Of a DNA stretch of 64,000 nt, positions 43,841 to 54,717 are shown one piece after another (the first letter of the stretch is position 1; every line of letters begins with the position of its first letter). The DNA comes from Adiantum capillus-veneris. Lineage: Eukaryota > Streptophyta > Polypodiopsida > Polypodiales > Pteridaceae. The notes beneath the pieces were generated by a model. That model worked only from the letters and a program-made list of their open reading frames with translations. It ran no database searches and was not told the origin of the DNA. Both the position numbers and the translations under genes were made by a program. Where the stretch lies: contig CM043958.1 of the NCBI GenBank assembly GCA_014529385.2, forward strand, positions 125,899,817 to 125,963,816, read 5' to 3'.

Positions 43841-44929
43841 GGAGAAGCAACCAGATACTTTAAGAACTCCATATTGCACTAATCCCCTTGGCTCTCTAAA
43901 ATATTGGGGCCGTCGCAAAGCCCCTATTGGATAGAAATGGCTAGGAATGTGAATAATAAGGGGCTCGTTCGACTAGAGCAATCCTGGGATGGCAACAGGA
44001 AGTGCTGGAAAACTACTGACTCTTTAGCCATCCAATTTAAACTGAATGGCTTGAGATCTTACTAGCCTACAGGGTGATGAAAGAGCTTGATAAGGTGGTG
44101 ATGCCAATTTGTGAATCCAACTTTGAATGGGATGCTTGGAGATGGCCCGGGAGTAGCCTCTTTTGGAAACCACATTCTAAAGGCATTTATCATGCATTAA
44201 TGCACGAGGCTAATTGGTGTAGACCCCTCAACAAATTATGGAAGAGACATTGGACGGAAAAACGGTGGGAGGGAGTCATGGAGAACATCTGGAAGCCAAG
44301 GTGGCCTCAATATATGAAGATATTTATGTGGAAAGTGATGTGGGGTGCTTTGCCGATGGGCGTAAAGATATAAGAAAGAGGAATCGGGTCCGATCGTTGC
44401 TCGGGGTATAGAATAGCAAGTGAAGACCTAGCCCACCTTTTCATGGGATGCCAGGCAATCAGTGGCATGGCTGGGAAAATATGCAAGTGGATTCAAAGGA
44501 CATGGAAAATTAAGTTCTTCAAGACTGATCTGTTCTTTGGTAGTAACAGGTTGGGAAGTCCTGCTCTTCTTGTCTGCACTCAAATAATCAGGTACTACTT
44601 CTTTCACCATATTTGGCAAGCAAGGAACCGCCGCGTGTTTGAGGGAGATCTGGCTATGGCAAGCTTTTGTGAAATCATACAAGAGAGTAGAGGGACGATC
44701 CACAGGATCGGAGGCAAACAAGCCTCAGAGGCCTGGTCTGGAACAATACAGGTCATGATGACATCTCGTAATAAGTAAAGCCTAGGAGTAGTTGTGGTTT
44801 CTTTGTCAAGCAGAAAACTTGTAATCCTTTGACGCTCAAGGCTCGGTCTGAGCTCGAGGTTGGTGTATATTTCTAATGTTCTTAATACTATCCACTCACA
44901 ATTGTGAGTTTTTCAAAAAAAAAAAAAGA
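43841..44929 (+). mobile_element. 5'-truncated LINE with 16-bp target duplication
   Basis: AGAGAAGAAAGATTGG occurs at 43825-43840 and again at 44930-44945. Between them lie 1089 bases ending in a poly(A) run, the classic outcome of target-primed reverse transcription with 5' truncation. The 3' noncoding part follows the last coding frame, which stops near 44778. Confidence 0.85.
44074..44778 (+). pseudogene. LINE ORF2 C-terminal region (zf-RVT)
   Basis: Text such as GVMENIWKPRWPQYMKIFMW, KVMWGALP and LAHLFMGC matches the end of plant LINE ORF2: Trp-x2-Ile-Trp, Pro-Lys, Phe-x-Trp, Leu-Pro, then Cys/His zinc-binding positions. In full-length elements this follows the reverse transcriptase. The first Cys pair is damaged (DRCSGY) and TAA at 44371 breaks the frame. 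The second frame (44443-44778) carries the RxxRVFEGD-type tail. Confidence 0.7.
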
Positions 44930-45319
44930 AGAGAAGAAAGATTGGATGCTTTGTATCACCTGAAACAAATTTGGGCTCTCTTTCTCTATGGAATACAAGA
45001 CTTTGGAGATGATTTTCCACTATCAATGCAGGGTTCAACTTTCAAGATGGCATCAAGCAGCTTTTCACTTGGAGACTCTTCCAATATCTCCTCTCTACCG
45101 ATTATAGTTTCTATAGCAAATAATAGCTCCTTCTATTGAAATATAATATCTATGTAAAAAATGATCAAAAAACGAAAACTATTAAAATATTCTAAACATA
45201 ATACTAAGAAATGACATTGAGAAAACATTGTGTAATAAAAATATAATAGTTCTATTGAGCAGTCATGCAACAAGTCTTTTTCAACGGTTATCTAAAGGCT
45301 CTAAATAACGGTCATCTAA

Positions 45320-46636
45320 CACTAGTTTGGTACCAAAACAGGACACTTTAAGTGTCTTTTTTTATCAAATTTAAATTAAATGCTACTTACATTAGATGGT
45401 TTATTTAAGAAAACCCTCTTGATATGCTTAAATATGTTATCTAGAGGGTCTTTAAAAAATATAACCTTGCATTTTAGAATCTATCATGATCAACAACTAT
45501 ACTTATCAAGTTGACCCTCGTAAGATAGCGATTGACGCTTTGAAGAAATCGCCTTTATAAGCTCAAGAAAAAATGAAGCGACCTTGTAGAAAATTTTAGG
45601 TGACTCTTCCACAATTTTGCTATAGATAATTGAAAGTTTCATGTGCAGAAAAATTGAGTTTGGAGTATATAAAATAATGGAAAGTTCCATGTGTTTGATA
45701 TGGTCATTTCCAGCATATCGTTGTATACAAAGAAAAATATGTTTTTGATGTATTTGTGATTTTTAGAAAGTGATACATTGCTTGCTCTTTCCATTGAGCA
45801 CTCAAGGTGGCAAGTAGAAGGGCTTTGGTATGCAACAATTATTGGATCCTTTTAAATATTCAAAACTGCTTAAGAGAAAACTTTCATATGTTCATTCTTG
45901 AGACATAAGCATTCAAAACCTCAAATAATATCAAACTTTTCATGTAGATCAACTAAATGTATCAAAGTATGTGGTACATACACAATTGGGGTGCCTAAAA
46001 CCTTGGTTTCAATGTTATTATGGAGAACTCAAGATTTTTAAGAGTTTTTGCACGATAAAGAATTCAAGATAGAGTTCAAGCAACAAGATTTAATTGAGTT
46101 AGGGAGCCCAAAAAATACGTAGTTTCTTGGTTTAAACATATAAAGTCATTTGTAGTTGTCAAATTGTACTAGAATAATACTAATTTCATGAGGAGACCTT
46201 TGGAAGACCAAAATTATGCTCTTATTAAGCATGTGCTCAAGTATGAAATTATGTCTATAGCTTGCATGTGACCTGAAAACTTATCTTTGAAGTGCATTTC
46301 ATTGTTTTGTAACATTAAGTGCTAACACTTGGCTATTATAAACATAAAAAAGGCCATCTCTACAAAAAGATATAATCATTTTATGATGTTTTTGGCAAAA
46401 CAGCTTGAAATTTCACTAAAATTTATGTCTTAGAACTTACCAAAATTCCCTCCATACAGATTGTATTTTGATATGGAGAAAAATCCAGTGTTTTCATTTC
46501 CTCATAACTAATCTATGGTAGAAGCAAGGTGTTAAAAACTTCTTTTTAGCCTGACAAATAAATTGCCAAAACTTGATAGAAAAACAAGACACTTTAGTGT
46601 CCCAGGACACTTAACTGTCCAATTATAGAACCAGTG
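45320..46636. mobile_element. CACTA-like non-autonomous TIR element
   Basis: Left end CACTAGTTTGGTACC with GGACACTTTAAGTGTCTTT inside it. The complement of the right end reads CACTGGTTCTATAATTGG with GGACACTAAAGTGTCTTG inside. The two ends share about 50-60 aligned bases with one insertion. CTAA flanks both sides (45316-45319, 46637-46640). Ends beginning CACTA/CACTG suggest the CACTA group, although that group normally duplicates three bases. No transposase frame inside. Confidence 0.5.
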
Positions 46637-46786
46637 CTAACGGTTTAAATTTTAAAATTTGTGTTTGGACTATAAAATCTTCACTTAATTCGCTTGAAAT
46701 TGTACACACATTGTAGTGAAGGTAAGTGCTATCTCTCCCCTTCTTTCCCTGATAGGTGCAAGGTTCTTTCTCTTTCTCTTGGTACC

Positions 46787-46918
<132 letters not shown>

Positions 46919-47031
46919 ACTCTCATCACCACAATTTTGGAGCATCGAGCGTCACTCATTAGCCATACACATACTACATCACATGTAACTTTGGTCCCAT
47001 AGGTCATACTTGACCTCCGAGGACGATAATA

Positions 47032-47034
<3 letters not shown>

Positions 47035-47072
<38 letters not shown>
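47035..47072. repeat. (CT)n microsatellite
   Basis: About 19 CT units. Confidence 0.95.
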
Positions 47073-47075
<3 letters not shown>

Positions 47076-47431
47076 TTCTGAATCTTAAGTAATTATATTA
47101 AATTTTGTATAAGTGAAGATAAAGAATTCATTTTTAATGATATGCCTTACGAATCAAGAGAACACAAAGTAAGATTCTCAAACATGTTTCTCTCGTTTCA
47201 TGCTAGAAAGACAACAGGGAGGTCTCGGCTAGCTTTGCATTCTTGTTTGGTCCACATTTTTATTCAAGCTAGCATTTTCAATGATCTTGTAGATTTTCAC
47301 ATTGTTTGTGCTCAGCCCTTGAATTATTTTTCCTTGCGCACAACTATTTGACGTTTTTTCTTGTCTTTGCAACAGTTCTCTGCATGTTATTCCTTCTCTC
47401 TGCCAGTAAGTGCTGCACTTTTTGAAATGTT

Positions 47432-47433
<2 letters not shown>

Positions 47434-47496
<63 letters not shown>
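47434..47496. repeat. (GA)n microsatellite
   Basis: About 31 GA units followed by degenerate GAGAA repeats. Confidence 0.95.
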
Positions 47497-47500
<4 letters not shown>

Positions 47501-47903
47501 AAGAGAAAAGAGAAGGTATTGCATTGAGAGAGAAAGAGAGGGAGAGACAGAGAGAGAGTCCCAATTTATCCACTTGACAATATCTGTATCCTCACATCTA
47601 TCTCCAACCATTAACTTATCAATCCATCTTTGCTTCAAATAAATGCAAATGAATGCTCACAAGTTGAGGTTGAATCGGCAAGAATGTGATGGTCTCAATT
47701 CTTTCAAAATGTCTATCACCTTTATTCTAATGCTTGGTATCCTTCTTTGAACCCTTATTTTTACATATTTCTTCTATTAATAGTCCATGCTTTACTCTCC
47801 CTCGCTTAGCGTTTCACTACTTGTCATCACTCTTATCACATACAAGATCCTTTGTTATGTCTCATGCAAAAAAACACTAACTTCATTTGACATAATTGAT
47901 TTT

Positions 47904-48351
47904 ATGGTAAGAACAAAGAAAGCAGTAAGAAAGATTCATGCAAATTCCTATCATGAGGATTCAAATGTCAAAAAAGATCAACGGAGTCCTATGAAACTCC
48001 AAATCCAATTGCGTCAGGACCTATATCAAGAGGAGGATAAACTAGCGTCAAGACCAATGTCAAGACGAGGACAAACTATCAATTGAAATCCTTGAGAGAG
48101 ATAAGGAAAGCTAAAAAATCCACTTGCCTTCTCATTCCGAACTTTCCTTTCAGGAGATTGGTCAGGCAAATTTTTGATTCATTGTGCAAGAGAATGAACA
48201 CCATGGTGGCAATTCCAAGCTTTACTTTGCATTCAAGAGGCAGCTGAAGATTTTCTCATTGATTTTATGAATGATAGCTACATTGCTGCTGCTTTTGCTC
48301 ATAGGAAAATTTTGATGAGCAAAGATTTTATGCTTTTCAATAGACTGAGGT
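47904..48351 (+). pseudogene. Centromeric histone H3 (CENH3)-like pseudogene
   Basis: Start MVRTKKAVRK resembles the histone H3 N-terminus (ARTK). A divergent 50-residue tail follows, then RRGQTIN and, after a shift at 48086, LREIRKAKKSTCLLIPNFPF and RRLVRQIF: the H3 alpha-N helix region with the LLIP of plant CENH3. Back in the first frame at 48201 come PWWQFQALLCIQEAAEDFLI, DFMNDSY and AHRKILMSKDFMLFNRLR, covering alpha-1 to alpha-3. Trp in place of the canonical Phe and EAAEDFL in place of EACEAYL favour CENH3 over ordinary H3. Two frame changes and a stop disable it. The histone fold is uninterrupted by introns, which suggests a processed copy. Confidence 0.62.
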
Positions 48352-48454
48352 ACAAATTTGACAAGTTTCTTGAGCCCATCCCAAATGAGGATGTCAAGGC
48401 ATTTCATTTTTTCTTTAAATACCTCTTGCTAGAACTCCAAAGAAGTCTAATGTT

Positions 48455-48991
48455 GTGATAGAGAATGTCAACTATCTTTACCCCACAAGGAAAGCCATGG
48501 AAACTCAAATAGAGAAGATGAAAGGCAAAGAGAGGGAGCATCTGTCAGAAGATGCACTTCTCTCAGAAAAAATTCAATGGTTGAAAGAATCAAATCTTAA
48601 GAGTTTTCAAAATGTCATTGGTCAAATCGTTGTGGATATTTCTCAATCATGGGAGAAAATGAGTATCTTTGTGGATATTTTTCTTGATGACACAAGGACG
48701 CTACTTGATACTAATGTGGAGATATTTGACACAGTTCTCTATATTGGCGTGAGGTACGTGCAGTGATTATTCTTTATATTTGCTATATATTGTGTTGATG
48801 ATTTTTCTCATTGTGTTAATGTTACTCAAGATGATGATAAAGGGTATTCTAGATGTTATAAGCAAGCAATTGTTTGTCCTTGATTCACTTATTTCATATT
48901 TCTTATTCAATGTATCTGCAGATATGAAGAGATTTTTAAAAGGTTTGGATCTCCTCCAATGCAACATTATACTTTGACTATATCATGAGAG
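48455..48991 (+). other. Unrecognised exon-like ORF with a possible GT-AG intron
   Basis: An open frame at 48455-48766 (MIENVNYLYPTRKAMETQIE) encodes a charged, helical 103-residue product. If GT at 48754 and AG at 48921 are used as splice sites, the join stays in frame (Val-Arg-Tyr) and adds RYEEIFKRFGSPPMQHYTL before a TGA. I do not recognise the protein. It could be a host gene fragment or a decayed element protein. Confidence 0.3.
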
Positions 48992-49216
48992 GTATATATT
49001 CTATTGTCAGCTTCTCTTTATGAGTTTTTTCTTAAGTATTTATTATTTGATTATGATTTATTTAGTGGTCATTGGAGTCTTATTATCATGAACCTTTTCA
49101 AAATATTTGCAATGTTCATGAACTCATGACAAAACATTCATGGAAAATGCAAACTGTTAGTAATCTTCTTGCATTAACATTTTGCTTCATAGAACCTTCT
49201 TTCTTCCATATTTGAA

Positions 49217-49441
49217 GTGCTTGTTTCTTATTTCAGTGCTATAAAGTTTGTGCTTTTGTTTTTGAGTAAGCAAGATAACGATTTCAAGCTGGAGGATGAT
49301 GAAAATCCTTTCAAATATTTTAATCAAGGTGTTCTTCTACAAAATGATTCAACATCTTATGGATGGACGATAATGGTCAATACATGGAGATTTATAGAGT
49401 ACAAGTTTAAAAGTAGTGGGGTTGTTTTGCATCATGGTTGA
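49217..49441 (+). other. Unrecognised short ORF after a splice-acceptor-like site
   Basis: TTCTTATTTCAG ends at 49236, followed by coding-like text FLSKQDNDFKLEDDENPFKY and GWTIMVNTWRFIEYKFKSSG. It is in the same orientation as the candidate exons to the left and might be a further exon. No motif recognised. Confidence 0.25.
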
Positions 49442-50440
49442 GTTGATGGACCGATGTCATATGATGTATGGAACTTCATGGATGGATGTGGATGCCTCAT
49501 GTGCATGTGTATATTGCTTTTCACCCTTCTAAGTCAAAATAATCTCTGTGCTAGGGGGTGAGGTGTGATCATGGTGCACCACTTATGCATGGTTAAAAGT
49601 TATCAAAATGGGATTTTGAAGCTATGTATAGTCATTAATCAAACATTTTTTAATGCATTAAAGGTTCACTCTTGAGGACCATGTGTGTGTTGGCTCTTTT
49701 TAATTATATTGAGTATCATCAAACTCTAAGTGTGAACGTTGGTTCAATAAGAATTATGATTTATGATATAGGGTTGAGATCCCTCATAAATTATGGTTGT
49801 GATTTTGATGGTGGAAGCCGGTGTGGATCTTGATTTTTTTTGGGATATGGCTGTGTTGCCAAATTTTTGTAGCCATGTTATGTGCTAAAGTGGTTTGCAG
49901 GATGGATGTGCATAATCCTAAGTTGGGTGGAGTGCTCATGCATGTCACAGAATTGGATTATAGTTTATGATCTTGGATTGGATTATGAAGTGGCTTTGAT
50001 AGTTTCTGGTGGATGTGTAAGGATAAACACCTAACGTTGGGCATCGAAGAGACGTGGGCCTAAATTGGTATGGTTGGTGTTGATTTCCTACCATCTGTTG
50101 GTACTTGGAATCCTTTTAGAGCTCAATTTCATGGAGGGAGACAAAGCGACCTCAACTTATATCTAGCTTAGGTAGGTTGGAGGTGCTCTGGCTCGCTCCC
50201 TATTGCAAAGTGAGATTCTCTATGTTCATGGATGGACCGATCGGTCCCTACATAGGGTTTGATGCTTCTACTACTCATTTATATTTTTGAAGTTAAGGTA
50301 TACTCAAATTTTGTACTTACATTAATTCATCGTTGGATGTTCATTTAGATGGAGCATTTAAAGATTCTCTTTTGTCATTGTCTTGTGTTTTTGCACACTC
50401 TATTTCTCTCTCTCACTCACTCTCTTTCTCTGTGTGTGTG

Positions 50441-50477
<37 letters not shown>

Positions 50478-50717
50478 TCCTGCAATGTGGTGTTCTTAAG
50501 TACGCTTTCATTCATACCACACATTTAGGGGTAGCACTAAGCGCTAGGTACCTCTAGATGCTATTTGGATATCTCATGGATTAAACTCCATGCTAGGTTG
50601 GGTGTTGAGAAATCCTCCCCTATGCGAATGCTTCGGCAACTCTGATGTATATTGAAATTGTATAAGAGTGTGAATTGTATGTTTTCTATAGATCCTTGGG
50701 GAGGTGTATCTCTCACT
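49442..50717 (+). repeat. Candidate 5' LTR region of unrecognised element H
   Basis: The stretch is noncoding and ends ATCTCTCA followed by CT and a clear primer-binding site at 50718, as an LTR would. It contains a (GT)n tract at 50431-50476. The left end cannot be placed, because no second LTR is visible. Confidence 0.45.
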
Positions 50718-50730
50718 TGGTATCAGAGCC
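50718..50730 (+). promoter_or_regulatory. Primer-binding site, initiator tRNA-Met type
   Basis: TGGTATCAGAGCC, an exact match to the plant initiator-Met type PBS and one base different from that of element A at position 13. It marks the start of an LTR element's internal region. Confidence 0.75.
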
Positions 50731-50965
50731 TAAGGTTATAGGGATAGCCTGAAGTTTGGTACTAGTCGGGTTAGTCATGCATTCATGCATGTTGTTTGAG
50801 AAAGAATACTATATGCATAATGTATTTAAGACTGACATTGATTGGTAACACCTACTTGAATTGTAACTTTGTGTATGTTTACATGGTATTGGGTTATATT
50901 GAATTGATTGGAGTGCCATACAAGTGTATTAAGTATTTTATTGGATGTTTGTTTGTAGTTAACAA

Positions 50966-52500
50966 TGGCTCCTAAGGTGACATCTGAATGCTTTAGTAAG
51001 GGGAACAAAGTTTTGGTTATGGTGTTCAACAATATGGTTACATGATTACCAAGGGATGCAAGATAACTCTTTTACCTTGAGATTAGTACCAACTCTTTGC
51101 AATGCCAGGAACCATGAATTGCTAGAAGAGTGTTGACCGTAGTTACCTCACTTGTAACCAAGAACCTTTCACCAATTCTTTATCTATGTTGATGATAGCC
51201 CAAAGGATTGGTTTGCCAACCTTAGGCTAATTCAGCTTAGGATGTGGCTAGGTCTAGGATATATGTACTATTACTTGGCATTGTGCTCACAAATTCTTAG
51301 ACTTGTCGAAGTTGCTAGGAAGTTTGAAGCACTTACTTCCATCATAGGGAAAGAAAGACTAGAAGATCACTATAGACCGCATTGTCGTATGAGAGGTCTA
51401 AAGGAATTTTCGATAATGAGAGTTAAGAGGGTATTTAAAGAGCTATTTTTATGACATATATAATTTTTTAAGAACCCATAAAAATTAAATTTTGATGGAT
51501 AAAAAGCATAAAATCAATTTTAAAATCCGTGTGTACTAAGTCTTCTCTCTCCTTATCTTGTTTTAGATGGATCTCCTTAGCTGTCTAGATGAGCTCCCAA
51601 GTGACTTTGCAAGAAATGTCTTTTTCAACTATGCTTTCGGGTTCAACATTTGTTAGGGAATTGAAGTGCTTTGAAATTTGAAGGAGACTAGAGATTATTT
51701 TGTTTCAAATTCCTATGTAGCATGGGAATTTCATGTTGATACCCAACCCGAATACCAAACCCAAGTACCTGCTAGGTATATGGTTGACCCACAACTTTGG
51801 ATCAAGGAAAAGATTTGTGAGGGTGACATCCAAGTGCGAGGATATGTTATTTAACTTAACCTATGCTCACCTTTGGAAGTACCAAGCCATGATATCATTC
51901 TTGGCAAGAAAGCACACGTGCTTAACTAGAGATATGGCTTCTATGATAAAGTCATTTTTAGGGTCTGAATAAAGTCAAGTAGTGGGAACTGATTCCACTA
52001 TGTATCCCTAGACTGGTTTAGTAAAGTTTATAGCCCTATCCTTAAGTACAATCCTCACAATGCCACCATCACTTTTGATGAATATGAGAAGCCAAGATGT
52101 GTTTGGGACTTTGCTCAAGCATATCCTATGGTGATGAACTTGAGTAAATATTTTTATAGAGAAGATGTTAATGAACTATATTCTCATGTAAACTGCATTT
52201 ATGCATTACCACCCACAAATACCTCTCGTGGGGAAGAACAATATAAGAAAGAAGATGTAATCTTAAGTGCTCATGTAGAAGTTTTGAATTTTGAAATTTG
52301 AGACATGAGTAGATACAAGGGTAGAACCTTAATCATGCAAACCAAGAATTGATTTATTGGACCTTTACATATTTATGTACCTTTCCTAAAGTAGGATGTA
52401 ACCTTTTATCACTTTAATTAGAAAAAAATCAATTTTGAGGTGATTTGAAATGTTCTAAGGTAGTAATCTTTAACTTGTAACCTATGTTTTGATGGGATGT
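50966..52500 (+). other. Internal region of element H, no domain recognised
   Basis: After the PBS an ATG at 50966 (MAPKVTSECF) and several broken plus-strand frames follow, such as DWFANLRLIQLRMWL near 51205 and QPEYQTQVPARYMVDPQLW near 51750. Amino-acid-like runs persist for about 1 kb but contain no gag, zinc-knuckle, RT or integrase signature. Either a decayed gag or a non-autonomous element. Confidence 0.3.
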
Positions 52501-52804
52501 GTGTAGATAACTAAAATTTTGCCTTGTGAAATATGGGTAAACATATTGTCACTGTTGATAGATGAAGAGATTCTACAGATGGGAGTTGAGGTGCAATGTC
52601 TCGTCACTACCAGACAAAATAGGGCAAAAAAAAATAATTTGATATCCACAACTTGTATGGTACCAAATACTTTCAGAGCATGGCACCACTATGCTACAGG
52701 AAACCTCGAGTTTAGACAACCTGAGCACAAAGCAACACCAGTGGGGAGTATCCAGTGGGTACAATCCAAGATTTGGAAAGACATCATTGTCACCATTCAA
52801 CTCA
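52501..52804. other. No gene supported
   Basis: One plus frame (52519-52887) is open but has no recognisable domain; it runs into the MITE. Confidence 0.4.
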
Positions 52805-53042
52805 GGGGTGCATCTTTGAGAAACTATTCATATAACATGCGTTCAAAGGGTGTTAAAAAAACCCCATTACTTACATGCTTAAGGTAATAAAATGACCCCT
52901 TTCTCTTCAACAACTTATGTTTTTCTCTAAAATCAATTAAAAAGAACCTTCTATTAATATAATCTTGTTAAAATTTTAAAATTTTGGCACCCATTCATTT
53001 GAACTAACGTGGTAATTTACATGTCTAAGAGGTGAACCCCCC
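52805..53042. mobile_element. Second MITE copy, related to 34271-34514
   Basis: Left end AGGGGTGCATCTTTGAGAAA ... AACATGCGTTCAAAG; complement of the right end GGGGGGTTCACCTCTTAGAC ... CACGTTAGTTCAAATG. Order and text follow the MITE in the copia protease, including AACCCC and CCCTTTCT blocks. No target duplication could be recognised, partly because the right end is tandemly duplicated. Confidence 0.55.
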
Positions 53043-53305
53043 GAACCATCTGGTTATTGTACATCAATGCCTACGAGCTTATCTTAAGGCCAACAAAGGC
53101 CCTCTAGTCATCATGTTGACTCTAATGGTACCAAGAATAGTCAATTTGGCACCCATTCATTTGAACTAACGTGGTAATTTACATGTCTAAGAGGTGAACC
53201 CCCCGAACCATCTAGTTATTGTACATCAATGCCTACGAGCTTATCTTAAGGCCAACAAAGGTCCTCTAGTCATCGTGTTGACTCTAATGGTACCAAGAAA
53301 AGTCA
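52984..53305 (+). repeat. 162-bp tandem duplication spanning the MITE right end
   Basis: TTGGCACCCATTCATTTGAA through CTAATGGTACCAAGAA occurs at 52984 and again at 53146 with only a few differences (for example CATCTGG/CATCTAG, CATCATG/CATCGTG). The unit holds the right terminal repeat of the MITE plus about 100 bases of flank. Confidence 0.85.
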
Positions 53306-53454
53306 ATTTGGCCTCGAAACATGGATCGCAATCCATGTACCTATGGTGATAGCTTGATCTACAGTTTTCCAGAACTGTAGTGTATATACAAGGAAACATA
53401 TCCCCAAGTCGAAATTTGGAACAAATTGAGAAAATTTGGGTCAAAAGATATCAA

Positions 53455-54717
53455 AACAGAAGAAAGATGCAAAACCGGATTGTGGCATCAGAATTCACCA
53501 TTTTAAGAAAGGAAAGGATCTATCAGTGGTTGCCTACACTGAACCAGTGAAGGTAGAACCAATCAAAGTAGCTCAAGAGGAAAGACCAGGTACCAATGGT
53601 ACTGGTCAAGGACGCGGCAGATACCAACCAGGAATGGGCAGAGGAAGAGGAAGAGGCAACTTCTAGACCAAGAGCATGAATTGCTATACCTGTGGGAAGT
53701 ATGGTCATTTTGCAGCCCAATGTCCAGATGCACCGGTAACGACTGCTACTGAGGCTAAGGCACCAGAGCCAGTCCCAGTCAGGGTGGTTACCAGGAGCAA
53801 GGGAGTAATCATTGAAGAAATTCCAGACATTTCAGAAGTACCAATCAATCCTAACAGCAGCAAGTGGGCTCAACAAAGGGAAGTTTGGAAGGTCAAAGGT
53901 AAAGAAAAGGTGGTAGATGAGTGGCAAGAGCAGCGGGAACTAGCAGCTAAAATCACAGAGGATTTAACTAAGAAGCTGCCAAAGCAGCCAGAAAGTTCTG
54001 AAGCTAGAGTCATTCAGAAGATACCATCCCAATCGACTGATAGAGATCAGTCAGGACCGGCCATGACAGAGACCATGCTGGCTGTAGTACATGGACTAGC
54101 TGATGAAATGGGAGTGGATGGAAAGAGTAGAAGTACTGCTAAAGAAGAATGGCAGTGTGAAGACACCAGTTCTTCAAGCTCTGACAATCAGTCTGACCAA
54201 GAGGGAGAGGAAATTCATGTGAAAATTTGTGATAGAATCCAGAAGCTGACTGTAGAGCTGGAGGATATAAGAAAGACCTTGCCTGAGGTGGCCAACTTTA
54301 TCAGACAACGTAGGAAGACTAAGGCAGAGGCCAGAACAGTGGACCTGACGGCTATCCGGGATGATGAAGTTCCACTTATTCAGGTAGACTACAAGGTCAG
54401 GAAGCAGTGGGAACCTCTCTCAAGCATCATACTGGATGGAGGAGCAGGAGTCAACATAATGGGAGCCCATCTTCAGCAAAAGAATGGGTATCACTAACAT
54501 GAAACCAACACCATTCAAAGTAAGAATGGCAGATCATCGAGTCGTACAGGCGACAGGTATGATTGAAAACATGCAGATAAGAGTTGGGAGGGAGAAATTC
54601 AAAACCAGTTTCCTAGTCTTGGATGTGAAGGGAGCATATGGAATGCTACTAGGCCGTCCATGGTTAAGAATAGCACATGTTGTTCATGACTACGCAAACC
54701 AAACTTTGACCATATAA
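53455..54717 (+). pseudogene. Element D gag C-terminus and protease
   Basis: CGIRIHHFKKGKDLSVVAY and a Gly/Arg stretch precede NCYTCGKYGHFAAQCP, a CCHC knuckle. A long acidic linker (EIPDISEVPI, KGKEKVVDEWQE, SSSSSDNQSDQEGEE) leads to protease text SSIILDGGAGVNIMG, the form Asp-Gly-Gly in place of Asp-Ser-Gly. TSFLVLDVKGAYGMLLGRPW follows in a shifted frame. TAG at about 53664 lies just before the knuckle, and the frame shifts near 54485. Confidence 0.75.
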
